Shown: piece by piece, positions 35,719 through 44,132 of the stretch | Position numbering within the stretch: position 1 is the stretch's first letter | Layout of the letters: every line of letters starts with the position of its first letter | Source: Roseibacillus persicicus | GTDB taxonomy: Bacteria > Verrucomicrobiota > Verrucomicrobiia > Verrucomicrobiales > Akkermansiaceae | Direction: 5' to 3' | Length of the DNA stretch: 64,000 nucleotides | NCBI RefSeq assembly: GCF_014651675.1 | Contig: NZ_BMXI01000014.1 | Span: forward strand, 1-64,000 | Notes under the pieces: model-generated | Seen by the model: only the letters and a program-made list of their open reading frames with translations | Databases searched by the model: none | What the model was told of the DNA's origin: nothing | Translations under genes and position numbers: made by a program

Positions 35719-38700
35719 CTAGACTTCTTCCGGGGAAAGCCAGGCGAAGGAGACGATCTTGAAGCGACGTCCGAAGGCGGCGTTGGAAGGGTTGAGGTCG
35801 TCGAATTGCGTGCCGGGAGTCTGGGTCGAGTCAACAAACTCGGGGACCCTTTGCACGATGGCTTCGCACCAGGCTTGCGCTTGGATCTGGCCGTTTTTGG
35901 CGACTGAGTTTCCGTAAGCGCGAATGCGGAAGGTGTCGGAACGAACCGTAAGGAGGCTTCCCAAGCTTTGCAGCAAGTCTCCCTGCAAAAGAGTGGCGGG
36001 GGAGCCCTCGGCGGTGTTTCCGATGAGCGCGTCAGGGTTCTTCACGCGGTCGTCCACATTCTGGATGCCAACGCCATCAACTAGCGAGAAAAGCTCACCC
36101 TCGGTGCCTTCGCCCGCACGATTGCTTGCCCCGGTGGGGTCGTTGGCGAGGTCGATGGCGGTTTGGAGAACGCCTTTTTGGCTGAAGCTCTCATTCCGTC
36201 CTCCCACCCGGCGATTGACGAACTCCGAGAGAGAGAGGAAGGGGCCTTCGTCATCGATGCAGCGATTCTTGATTTGCTCCACAATCTCCTCGGCGAGGAG
36301 TTCGGCCTGGTCGTCGGTCAGACGGTGGAAGCCGAGCCAGCGTTCAGCCCGGTCGCGGGCGGTTCCGCCGACGTCACCGCTTCCAGCCGCGAGACTGAGG
36401 TCGCCGCTGCTTTCGCTGTAGCTGGGCAAGAAGCGGGAAAAGGCGCTGGCACCCGAGACCGAGTGGCGGTCTCCGTCGCGGGCTGGCACTTCGATTTCGA
36501 AGGCGCTCATGATGAGAGATTTCCAAGCGGCAACCGATGTGGAGTGCACGTTGAAGGGGCCTTCTAGCATTTGATAAGCGGCAATTTCGCGGGAAGAGGT
36601 TTCGAGGTCTCCCGAGAGCTTGTCCACCACCTCATCGTCGGACTCGCCCGAGCTGATGTAGGGCTGGAGTCGTGGGGTCAGAGTGCTTTCTCCCTCGATG
36701 AAATTGCGGACGGACGGCTCGTTGGACTGGCTGGTTCCTTTGCTCAATCCAGAGAAGTAGTAGCTGTCCCACAGCTTTTGATTCAAAAGGTAGGAGTGGT
36801 CGACAAAGGTCCCGTCCACTACCGAGTCGGAGTCCAGGAGGGGGTGGGCGTGAGAGTTGCCGAAGGGATAGTTGAAGAATGGCGGACGAACGGCGGCAAT
36901 CAAATTGGCAGCCTGAAACTGTCCCAGCGATACCATTGGAGTGGTTGGCAGCACGAACATGGGCGATGCGGTCAGACCGGTCTCGGCGCTTTGTCCGGAG
37001 CCAAAGTAGCCGCGGTTGATGGAGTCCCCTTCGGGAACGATTTCAACCATCGGGAAGCCGTTCAAGGAATCGACATTGCGGAAGCTGAACTCGTAACTCT
37101 GCACGGGCTGGGGTGCTTCGTCCTCGTCCTGGTCGTAGGCGATCAGGGCAGGGTTGCCGTAGAGCCAGCCTTTGGTTGGGCTCAGAAGGTCGTTGGAAGA
37201 CTTGGCCGTCATGGTGAAGACTGCGAACGGAGTTTTGCCGCCCCGGTTGGAATCGGAGTCTCTTTGCTCCAACTCAACGGCCGTGAAGGAACGCTCGATG
37301 ATGAGGTCGGTGTCCTCTTCGTAAAGGCGGTCCTTTTCAGTCACACGGAAAGAGCTACCAAGGATTTCGGTATCGCTGATGCCACCCAGGCGGTCCATTT
37401 CGACCAGCATGGTGAAGTCTTTCATGGCATCGTCTTCACTATCGGAATTGGCGTCGTTGTTGGACAGCTTGGCCTTCACGATGATGGAATCCTGAGGGCG
37501 AAGGGCGCACCAGTGGAACCAGGAGGACTTGATGTCAGTGGAACTCGGAGAGGAAAAGGCTCTTTGCTCAAAGCTATAAAGACTCTGTGGGTTGCGATAC
37601 TGAAGGTAGCGGGCCAAGTGGTCGAAGCGAAAGCCGCCAGTGGGATTCCATCCCTCGACAAAGTCCACGTTCTTGACAAGGGAGCTCGCTTTCTCCGCTC
37701 CCACGGAGTTGCCGCTCTGGATGACGAAGTCGCGCTTGACCTCACCCCAAGTGTCGCCTTGCTTGACGAGGGCGGTGAAAATTTTGTTTTCACCCGGCTC
37801 CAAGCGAATGGGCTCGCGGCTGAGACCATTTTCCATATCTCCACCCCGAATATTGAAGGAGAAGTTGGTGATGGCATCGCTCTTCCCACTTCCGCCGGAG
37901 ACCGAGCCCCAGACAAAGTTGGATAGCGGCCAATAGTTTCGGGTCACCCGGCTGTCACCGGAATCGACGATGCGCAGGTCGGCTGCTCCAGTTCGGCCAG
38001 CTTGCTTGGCGAAGCGGAAAGCAACGGGAATTTTGTCCAATCCAATCGAAACGCCATCGAATTCGATGGGTACGGAGTAGGGGTTCCAAAGGGTGATAAC
38101 GGGCTCGAAGACCAACCAGGGCTTCAAGTGAGTGTATCGGGGATCTTCTCGCGCGTAGGTCGCCGCAGCATTGCTGCCATCGATGGAGGCAAGGGTGTGG
38201 GTGACCATCGAGAAGAGAATCTGGAGCTTGGCTACCACCGGCTTGAGCGCCACTGCCTCCGGGCTGGAGTCATTGACGTCGAAGGTGCGGGGTGACGGGG
38301 GCGCGAGGTTGGCTGTGACGTTCACCGGCTCGGTCGCATCACCGTCTTGGAAATTGAGATACTGGTTGTAGTAATCAGAGAGGTAGGACCAATGGGGATC
38401 GGCTACTCCAAAGGGGCTGGTGGTGCCGGAATAGACGCGTTGGCCGGCCAGCAAATCATTTTCCAAAATGGTGGTGAGGTCGCGCTTGAGGCCACCATTG
38501 GCAACGTCGGAGAGAACTCCGCGAGAGTAGGTGGTGTAGTCAAAGAAATGCTCTTTCGCCGCAGAGTTGGCGTTGCCACTCCCAGAGGCGGCATCGAGAG
38601 TGCGGGAGGAAATCAGGCTTCCCCAATCGGATTCATCCGTGGGGCTATAGCTGCTGATATCCAGCGCATCGCGATAGTAGGTCTCGGGAAAAGTGAGGTT

Positions 38701-39354
38701 GGAGGCGAGATGATGATTGTCGGTTGGGCGGGTGTCGTCGCGATAGAGGTCAAGGCGCACCTTGGTGTCTTCGGAAAGGACGGTCCAAGCGAGATTGCCG
38801 GATTCCGCATCACCACTTGTGCTCTTGATTGGAATGAGTTCGCTGCGGATGGGGGCTTCGCCGGTTCCCGTCCCAAAGGTTCCCTCTCCAAGAAGCTTGA
38901 CGGATGAAGAACTGGTCGACTGGTTGGCGTAGGCAAAGTCGGTGGCCATGCCGGAGGGGGAGGTGTGGCTAGTCAGCCAGCCACGGAATCGGTCGCTCTT
39001 CTCGGATTTGTAGTCGGGGGTACCGGACTCTTCGGTAGGGTCCCAAGACCAGGATTCCCACGCGCCCAGGAGATGCGGCTGTTGGGGATCGGCGTGAACA
39101 CTGGCGGCAGGAGCAGCAACCGCGCGGTCGCTACCCATCTGGGCCTGGAGTTCACCCAAGGCAATCTGAAGGGCCAAACGGGCATTGGCTCGGGCTTCAT
39201 TGCCATACGACTCGCTACTCGAGCTGCGTAGGGTGACTGCGGAAAGTGAGAGAATGCCAACCGCAATTAGCGACAGTAGCACCATCATTGTTATGGTGAC
39301 GACCATGGTGAACCCATCGTCTGGCTCTTTTCTAGGGTATGATTGAATTCTCAT
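35719..39354 (-). CDS. Verru_Chthon cassette protein A (prepilin-like giant protein)
   Basis: A 1211-residue protein with a type IV pilin-like N-terminus: a short basic leader ending in Gly14-Phe15 (DDGFTMVVTITMMVLLSLIA) and one hydrophobic helix, followed by NARLALQIALGELQAQMGSD. This is the hallmark of Verru_Chthon cassette protein A (TIGR02600), a family of unknown function limited to Verrucomicrobiota. The Glu at position +5 of true pilins is absent. The extracellular part is large, with helix-hairpin-helix-like turns late in the chain (LTDDQAELLAEEIVEQI, GPFLSLSEFVNRR) as in GspK-type minor pseudopilins. The usual cassette partners B, C and D are not adjacent. Confidence 0.85.
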   Translation of the reverse strand: MRIQSYPRKEPDDGFTMVVTITMMVLLSLIAVGILSLSAVTLRSSSSESYGNEARANARLALQIALGELQAQMGSDRAVAAPAASVHADPQQPHLLGAWESWSWDPTEESGTPDYKSEKSDRFRGWLTSHTSPSGMATDFAYANQSTSSSSVKLLGEGTFGTGTGEAPIRSELIPIKSTSGDAESGNLAWTVLSEDTKVRLDLYRDDTRPTDNHHLASNLTFPETYYRDALDISSYSPTDESDWGSLISSRTLDAASGSGNANSAAKEHFFDYTTYSRGVLSDVANGGLKRDLTTILENDLLAGQRVYSGTTSPFGVADPHWSYLSDYYNQYLNFQDGDATEPVNVTANLAPPSPRTFDVNDSSPEAVALKPVVAKLQILFSMVTHTLASIDGSNAAATYAREDPRYTHLKPWLVFEPVITLWNPYSVPIEFDGVSIGLDKIPVAFRFAKQAGRTGAADLRIVDSGDSRVTRNYWPLSNFVWGSVSGGSGKSDAITNFSFNIRGGDMENGLSREPIRLEPGENKIFTALVKQGDTWGEVKRDFVIQSGNSVGAEKASSLVKNVDFVEGWNPTGGFRFDHLARYLQYRNPQSLYSFEQRAFSSPSSTDIKSSWFHWCALRPQDSIIVKAKLSNNDANSDSEDDAMKDFTMLVEMDRLGGISDTEILGSSFRVTEKDRLYEEDTDLIIERSFTAVELEQRDSDSNRGGKTPFAVFTMTAKSSNDLLSPTKGWLYGNPALIAYDQDEDEAPQPVQSYEFSFRNVDSLNGFPMVEIVPEGDSINRGYFGSGQSAETGLTASPMFVLPTTPMVSLGQFQAANLIAAVRPPFFNYPFGNSHAHPLLDSDSVVDGTFVDHSYLLNQKLWDSYYFSGLSKGTSQSNEPSVRNFIEGESTLTPRLQPYISSGESDDEVVDKLSGDLETSSREIAAYQMLEGPFNVHSTSVAAWKSLIMSAFEIEVPARDGDRHSVSGASAFSRFLPSYSESSGDLSLAAGSGDVGGTARDRAERWLGFHRLTDDQAELLAEEIVEQIKNRCIDDEGPFLSLSEFVNRRVGGRNESFSQKGVLQTAIDLANDPTGASNRAGEGTEGELFSLVDGVGIQNVDDRVKNPDALIGNTAEGSPATLLQGDLLQSLGSLLTVRSDTFRIRAYGNSVAKNGQIQAQAWCEAIVQRVPEFVDSTQTPGTQFDDLNPSNAAFGRRFKIVSFAWLSPEEV

Positions 39355-39689
39355 GTGGTTTTTTAAGATATTGGTATCTAGGTCTACTTTAGTTGACTAA
39401 AGCGGAGTGGTCTTTCGATTTTTGAGAGCTGACTGAACCCTTTTGGGGATTAGTTTTTCGCCTTATTTTAGGGAAATACGGCTATTTTCTCAATTTTTTT
39501 GAAAGGCTGAAAGCGGGTGAGCATTTACCGCGCCAGTCTCCTTAAATACCGCAAAATCGATATTCGTTACACGAACCACAACCTTTTCTGTTTTTTTCGT
39601 AACACCTGCATGATTGACGCCAATTGAGCTTTCTGACGGGTCGGGGAGGTGTCTTGACTGGATACTATCCGGAACCTTTACTTGATTTA
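39355..39689. other. divergent AT-rich intergenic region with palindrome
   Basis: These 335 bp separate the divergent starts of the Verru_Chthon gene and a PEP-CTERM gene. A near-perfect palindrome CTTTAGT-TG-ACTAAAG lies at 39387-39402, 33 bp upstream of the Verru_Chthon start, and could be an operator. The DNA is visibly more T-rich than its surroundings. I see no gene in it. Confidence 0.45.
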
Positions 39690-40349
39690 ATGAGAAGGAG
39701 ATATGGAATTTTGTCCGGTGCGAGCATTCTGCTCCCGGCGGCGGCGTCGGCGGTGGTGTTAAATACCGTTGAAAACTTCAATGGGGGCCTTGTGGGATTC
39801 GGCGGGCCCGTGAATTATTCCATCCTGACGGGAGGGGTGGATGGCCCTTCGGATGGCTTTCTCGCGATCACCTCGGCCTCACCCAACATCTTCGCGACCC
39901 GTGTGATTCAGCCGGGTCCTTTTACCGGAAATTATCGGGCGATCGGGGCCAATGCGGTTCAATTTTCTCTCCTCGACCTGGATTCCGAAGATTCGGTGGT
40001 CGTTCGGGTGGGATTTGGGATTCGAAATGTGAACTTTTGGGTCTCCAATCTGAGTTTTGACCCCGTCTTTGGTGCCCCGTGGCAAGAGGTGACGGTGTCT
40101 TTCGACGATGCAAGCGGCTGGACCCAGGTGATTGGAGCGGGCGGGGCGACGGACTTTGAGCTGGCGTTGGAGAATGCGGAGACCTTCCAGATCCGCGCTG
40201 ATGCGGTGGCGGATGGGAAGGAGCCGGATACGATTGCGGGTTCGATAGGAATCGACAATGTCAGTTTCCTCGCGATCCCGGAGCCGGGGATCGGGCTTTT
40301 GCTAGCTTTATTGCCAGGCTGTTTTTTGCGTCGGTCGAGGGCAGTCTAA
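39690..40349 (+). CDS. PEP-CTERM sorted exported protein
   Basis: A 219-residue exported protein starting at the ATG at 39690 (MRRRYGILSGASILLPAAAS); a longer frame from 39624 would place 22 unrelated residues before the signal. The C-terminus IPEPGIGLLLALLPGCFL followed by RRSRAV is a PEP-CTERM tail. The body is a jelly-roll-like domain (NTVENFNGGLVGFGGPVNYS, VVRVGFGIRNVNFWVSNL) that could bind carbohydrate, but no ligand residues are recognisable. Its stop overlaps the ispE stop on the other strand by three bases. Confidence 0.8.
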   Translation: MRRRYGILSGASILLPAAASAVVLNTVENFNGGLVGFGGPVNYSILTGGVDGPSDGFLAITSASPNIFATRVIQPGPFTGNYRAIGANAVQFSLLDLDSEDSVVVRVGFGIRNVNFWVSNLSFDPVFGAPWQEVTVSFDDASGWTQVIGAGGATDFELALENAETFQIRADAVADGKEPDTIAGSIGIDNVSFLAIPEPGIGLLLALLPGCFLRRSRAV

Positions 40350-41209
40350 CCGGCTTCGCCACACCAGGTCCAGAGGCCGGGATCAGTTGCGTCCTTGACC
40401 TCGGCAGCGAGTTTCTCGCCATCGACGCCTTCCTCCAAGACGGCAAAGATAGTTGAGCCGGACCCGCTCATCATGGCGGCGGCTACTCCCTCGGTGGCGA
40501 GGAGTTTGCGCTTGAGGATGGCTAGGAAGAGGTGTTTCTCGAAAACGGGCTTCTCCAGATCGTTCACCATTCGGACCCCCGCAATCTCTTGGGGGCCGTA
40601 GGGGATGTCTGCGTGTTCGCGGGAATACTTCCAGCGCTTGTAGGCTTGCTCGGTGGAAACGGGGAAGCCGGGCTTGAAGAGGACCACTTGCTCGTTCCAT
40701 TCGATCCCGGCGGCCTCCACGTCCGTGCCGCGTCCACGACACCAGCAGGCTTCGTCGAAAAAGAAAAAGGGCACGTCTGAGCCGAGGCTGGCTCCGATCT
40801 TGGATAGCTTGTCGAACTCGATCGGCTCGTCATAGAGGGCGTTGAGGCCCAGAAGAGTCGCGGCGGCATCGCTGGAGCCACCACCCAATCCGGCTCCGTG
40901 GGGAATGGCCTTTTCGAGACGGATCTTGTAGCTGACCTTGACGTCGGCTTGTTGCTCAAAGGCCCTCACCGCGCGGGTCACCAGATTGGTTCCGTCGGTG
41001 GGCACTCCCGGTGCATCGCACTCCAGGGAATAGGAATCCGCGGATTCGAAATGAAGCTGGTCGCTCAAGCCCCGCAGCGGGGTCATGAGGGTTTCCACCT
41101 TATGAAATCCATCACGTCGTCTCCCTAAAACACGAAGGGAGAGGTTCAATTTAGCCGGGGCATCTACGAGCACGCCCAAGGAAGTGCCAGAAGTGGACGC
41201 GAAATCCAA
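40346..41209 (-). CDS. ispE: 4-diphosphocytidyl-2-C-methyl-D-erythritol kinase
   Basis: IspE phosphorylates CDP-methylerythritol in the MEP pathway of isoprenoid synthesis. This GHMP kinase shows the substrate-binding N-terminus DAPAKLNLSLRVLGRRRDGF, the ATP-binding PHGAGLGGGSSDAAATLLGL (about residues 109-128), SDVPFFF and the C-terminal MMSGSGSTIFAV glycine loop. The protein has 287 residues, normal length. It overlaps the PEP-CTERM gene tail to tail, and no operon partner is evident. With uppP in the same window it fits envelope lipid carrier supply, although the two are not linked. Confidence 0.96.
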   Translation of the reverse strand: MDFASTSGTSLGVLVDAPAKLNLSLRVLGRRRDGFHKVETLMTPLRGLSDQLHFESADSYSLECDAPGVPTDGTNLVTRAVRAFEQQADVKVSYKIRLEKAIPHGAGLGGGSSDAAATLLGLNALYDEPIEFDKLSKIGASLGSDVPFFFFDEACWCRGRGTDVEAAGIEWNEQVVLFKPGFPVSTEQAYKRWKYSREHADIPYGPQEIAGVRMVNDLEKPVFEKHLFLAILKRKLLATEGVAAAMMSGSGSTIFAVLEEGVDGEKLAAEVKDATDPGLWTWCGEAG

Positions 41210-41303
41210 TTTTCATTTTCAAAATCGTGCGTTCGAGGGGGTGGTGGGGCTTTTGGGGAACTGCAGATGGACGCGGATTGAAGAGGGTTGGAGGCGTTTT
41301 TTG

Positions 41304-41379
41304 GACAGAATTTACGGAATTAAGAGACTTTTGACGGGGCTTTGGTCTTTTTGACAGGATTTACAGGATGGACAGGATT
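41304..41379. repeat. short 9-bp direct repeats (GACAGGATT type)
   Basis: Three units with an exact 9-bp period, GACAGGATT, TACAGGATG and GACAGGATT, lie at 41353-41379. A weaker copy, GACAGAATTTACGGAAT, lies at 41304-41320. I recall similar ACAGGAT repeats scattered in intergenic DNA of Verrucomicrobiota. The surrounding gap between ispE and rpe (41210-41458) shows no gene. Confidence 0.7.
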
Positions 41380-41458
41380 TTGCCGCTGCTTTGGGATTTG
41401 ACGTGTTCTCTGACTTTAGTTTTTAGGTTTTTAGTGCTTAGTTTTTGGATTCTGCGCT

Positions 41459-42145
41459 ATGCCTTCCGGCATGAAGAACTGGACTTATCAAGACCTCATC
41501 GTTGCGCCATCCCTGCTGGCCGCAGACTTTGGCCGCGTAGCGGAGGAAACGAGTCGCGCCATCAATTCGGGCGGTGATTGGATGCACCTCGATATCATGG
41601 ACGGGAATTTCGTGGACAATATCTCTTTCGGCCCTGCCATGGTTGAGACCGTCCACGCAACCAACGATGTGTTCTTGGACGTCCATCTCATGATTCAGCG
41701 CCCCGACCACTACTTGCCGCGTTTCGTGGCTGCGGGTGCCGATATGATTACGGTGCATGTGGAGCCGGAGGCCACCCATGACGTGGGGGCGACCCTCGCC
41801 GCTATCCGGGCGGCCGGGGTGAAGGCGGGTCTGGCGCTCAATCCGGCTACCGAATTCGAATCAGTGGTGCCCTTTTTGGATCAGATCGATATGTTGCTCT
41901 GCATGACCGTGGTGCCCGGATTTGGAGGGCAATCCTTTATGGGTGACATGATGGCCAAGGTGGAACGCGCTGCTGCCATTCGTGCGGAAAAAGGGCTTTC
42001 CTATCACATTGAGGTCGATGGCGGAGTCGATCCGGACACCGCACCGATTTGCCGGGCTGCGGGGGCCAATGTTCTGGTGGCGGGTTCCTCCACCTTCAAG
42101 GCCGCCGATATGAAGGCTGCCGTCTCCGCCATCCGCGGGGAATAG
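41459..42145 (+). CDS. rpe: ribulose-phosphate 3-epimerase
   Basis: Interconverts ribulose 5-phosphate and xylulose 5-phosphate in the pentose phosphate pathway. The TIM barrel shows IVAPSLLAADFG, the metal-site segments DWMHLDIMDGNFVDNISFGP and FLDVHLMIQ, then MTVVPGFGGQSF and the closing HIEVDGGVDPDTA with VAGSSTF for phosphate binding. The protein has 228 residues, normal length. The ATG at 41459 is used; the one four codons later is equally possible. It may be read alone, since the next gene begins 55 bp later with its own Shine-Dalgarno. Confidence 0.97.
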   Translation: MPSGMKNWTYQDLIVAPSLLAADFGRVAEETSRAINSGGDWMHLDIMDGNFVDNISFGPAMVETVHATNDVFLDVHLMIQRPDHYLPRFVAAGADMITVHVEPEATHDVGATLAAIRAAGVKAGLALNPATEFESVVPFLDQIDMLLCMTVVPGFGGQSFMGDMMAKVERAAAIRAEKGLSYHIEVDGGVDPDTAPICRAAGANVLVAGSSTFKAADMKAAVSAIRGE

Positions 42146-42200
42146 CCTTTTGCTTTCTACTGGCAAAAATCATGGCTCGAGCGACGTTAGGGAGAGACAA

Positions 42201-43187
42201 ATGAATCGCAAACTCATCGCAATCATCGTGGCGGCATTGGCCATCGTTGTCGGTCTATTCGTTCTGCAGTCCCGGCGCCCGGCCGAGGCTTCGAACGAGG
42301 AACTCGCAACCAAAAGTGACTTTTCAACCAGCGACTCGCTGCCGGGATTCAAGTCTCGACGTGACAAATCGGAGCGCGTGATCGATCCGGCTGAGCTGGA
42401 ACCCCTCCATCCTCCCATCATCAAGGAGACGGTGGTTTTGGAAGAAGGTCAGCGGTTCGAGGACTTGAGCGATGAAGAGCGCGCGAAAATCGAGGAGCAG
42501 CAGCGGGAGATTGCGACTTTGATTGCTCGCAACAACCAGGAGAAGTTTGAGGTTCAGGTGGCTGATTTGGTCAAAGGCCTCGAGCTTGATGCGGCTCAGG
42601 AGAATGAGTTGCGCTCTTATTTCGAAGGAATCCAGGCTCGCATTGCCGGGGGTGATTTGCAGGCCTATGGCGACCTCGAGAAGGTCTTGAATAGCGATGG
42701 GCTGGAGGAAATCTTGCGAGGCGTGCTCACTTCTGAGCAACTTGAGGTTCATCAGGCGACTGCGGATCGCCTGCGTGAGCAGCGAGCGGAACAGACCGCC
42801 GCGGTCGAGTTCGAACAAGTCACCTCTCTGCTTTCGCTCACCGAATCCCAGAAAACTGCGGTGAAGGATATTTTGCGTGAGAATGCTCTGCAGCAGGGAG
42901 GAACGGGGGAAGGGGCAGGAATGCCGGACGTCGCTTCCCAAGCGGCCCTCGGAGAAAACCTTTTGAATGAAATTCAGTCTGCCGGACCGAATGCCAATCC
43001 GCTCGCCATCATGATGCAACAGCGGCTCGCCGCAGCTAGAGAGCAGCAACTGAAGCCCTTCGAAGGGGTTTTGTCCGCGGAGCAATTGGACCTTTACCGT
43101 CAGTCCCTCGAGGTTCGCGATGCGGATTTATCCCGCTTCCAGAACAGCTTGAATGCCTTTTCTGCCAACCAAGGAGGAGCCCAATGA
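42201..43187 (+). CDS. membrane-anchored coiled-coil protein with LTxxQ-like motifs
   Basis: A 328-residue protein starting at the ATG at 42201, preceded by GGAGAG, a good ribosome-binding site. An N-terminal helix (LIAIIVAALAIVVGLFVL) anchors or exports it. The rest is charged helix with several motifs like the LTxxQ of CpxP/Spy periplasmic chaperones: LDAAQENELRSYF, LTSEQLEVHQ, LTESQKTAVKDIL and LSAEQLDLYRQ. It overlaps the parvulin gene by four bases (ATGA), so the two are made together, which suggests a pair handling unfolded envelope proteins. It is not a clear member of any named family. Confidence 0.7.
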   Translation: MNRKLIAIIVAALAIVVGLFVLQSRRPAEASNEELATKSDFSTSDSLPGFKSRRDKSERVIDPAELEPLHPPIIKETVVLEEGQRFEDLSDEERAKIEEQQREIATLIARNNQEKFEVQVADLVKGLELDAAQENELRSYFEGIQARIAGGDLQAYGDLEKVLNSDGLEEILRGVLTSEQLEVHQATADRLREQRAEQTAAVEFEQVTSLLSLTESQKTAVKDILRENALQQGGTGEGAGMPDVASQAALGENLLNEIQSAGPNANPLAIMMQQRLAAAREQQLKPFEGVLSAEQLDLYRQSLEVRDADLSRFQNSLNAFSANQGGAQ

Positions 43188-44056
43188 TACGTGTCAACGG
43201 CGAGCTCATTAACCCGAATCTATTGGAAGAGGCTTTCACCCGAATCAAATCGGAGGCCGAGCTGCGGACCCAGGTTTCCTGCTGCGAGCGGGACGAGGAG
43301 TTTAGCAAGGCCGCAGAAGAAGAGGTGATCGACTCCATCCTGATTGCGCAGGAAGCGGAGAAGAATCACCGGGACCTGGACGAGCAGGAGATTGCGCGGC
43401 GTTTGGAGGAACTGATTAAGCTCTATCGTGAACATGGAGCCTCTTGGGAAATGCTGGAGGCGGAGCGCGACAATTTGCGCGACGAGGTCATGGCCAATCT
43501 CAGGATGGAACGCTTCATGGGCGAACACATCCCCGAAGTTGCGCCTCCCACTGAGGAAGAGCTGGCGGACTATTTCGAGTCGGTGAAGAAGCAATATCGC
43601 GACCTTCCCGAAGCCCGCTGCCTGCATCTCATTAAAATGATCGATGGTCATGAGGACCAGAAGGAGCTTCTGGAAGAGATGGTGGCTCTGCGGAAGAGGC
43701 TGCTCGAGGGCGAGGATTTCTCGACTTTGGCCAAAGCCGAGACTGAAAAGTCGAGCAAGGAAGTCGACCTTGGCTGGATCCCACTCGACCGTCCGACCAA
43801 TCCGTTCGAGACCATCTTGTTTTCACTACAAGAGGGGGAGATTTCTCCGGTTCTCAGTTACGAGCACGCCTTGCATTTGGTGAAAGTGACTGAGCGCAAG
43901 GGGGGCATGACCCCTGCTCTGGAAGAGATTGCCGACGAGCTTCGCAATCGCTATGTGGTCGAAAAACGGCAGGCGGCCCTGCGGGCTCTGGCCTCGAAGC
44001 TTCGGTCGGAGGCGGTGATTGAGCATGTTGATTTCGAGAATCCCGACGAGTCCTAG
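43184..44056 (+). CDS. parvulin-type peptidyl-prolyl isomerase
   Basis: A 290-residue protein with an N-terminal helical chaperone-like region (about 1-135) and a C-terminal parvulin (rotamase) domain at about 145-265. Visible rotamase marks are ARCLHLIKMIDG, EDFSTLAKAETEKSSKEVDL, GWIPLDR, FSLQEGEISPVLSYEHALHL. It lacks a signal peptide and starts MIRVNGELINPNLLEEAFTR, like NifM-type and other cytoplasmic parvulins. The ATG lies in an ATGA overlap with the LTxxQ gene. It would assist folding by cis-trans proline isomerisation; the client is unknown. Confidence 0.82.
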   Translation: MIRVNGELINPNLLEEAFTRIKSEAELRTQVSCCERDEEFSKAAEEEVIDSILIAQEAEKNHRDLDEQEIARRLEELIKLYREHGASWEMLEAERDNLRDEVMANLRMERFMGEHIPEVAPPTEEELADYFESVKKQYRDLPEARCLHLIKMIDGHEDQKELLEEMVALRKRLLEGEDFSTLAKAETEKSSKEVDLGWIPLDRPTNPFETILFSLQEGEISPVLSYEHALHLVKVTERKGGMTPALEEIADELRNRYVVEKRQAALRALASKLRSEAVIEHVDFENPDES

Positions 44057-44132
44057 TGGTCGAATTCTGACCAGTGATGCGAAACCTGTGATTCAGGTTT
44101 GCCAGCGTCGCAAGTGGCAGTAAAGTCCGCTC

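Noticed and set aside
36571-37926. 451-codon plus-strand frame
   Set aside because: Antisense to the Verru_Chthon protein A gene, with no signal peptide, domain or start context.
41353-41379. Possible CRISPR array
   Set aside because: The repeats are 9 bp with no spacers and no cas genes nearby; they are short direct repeats.
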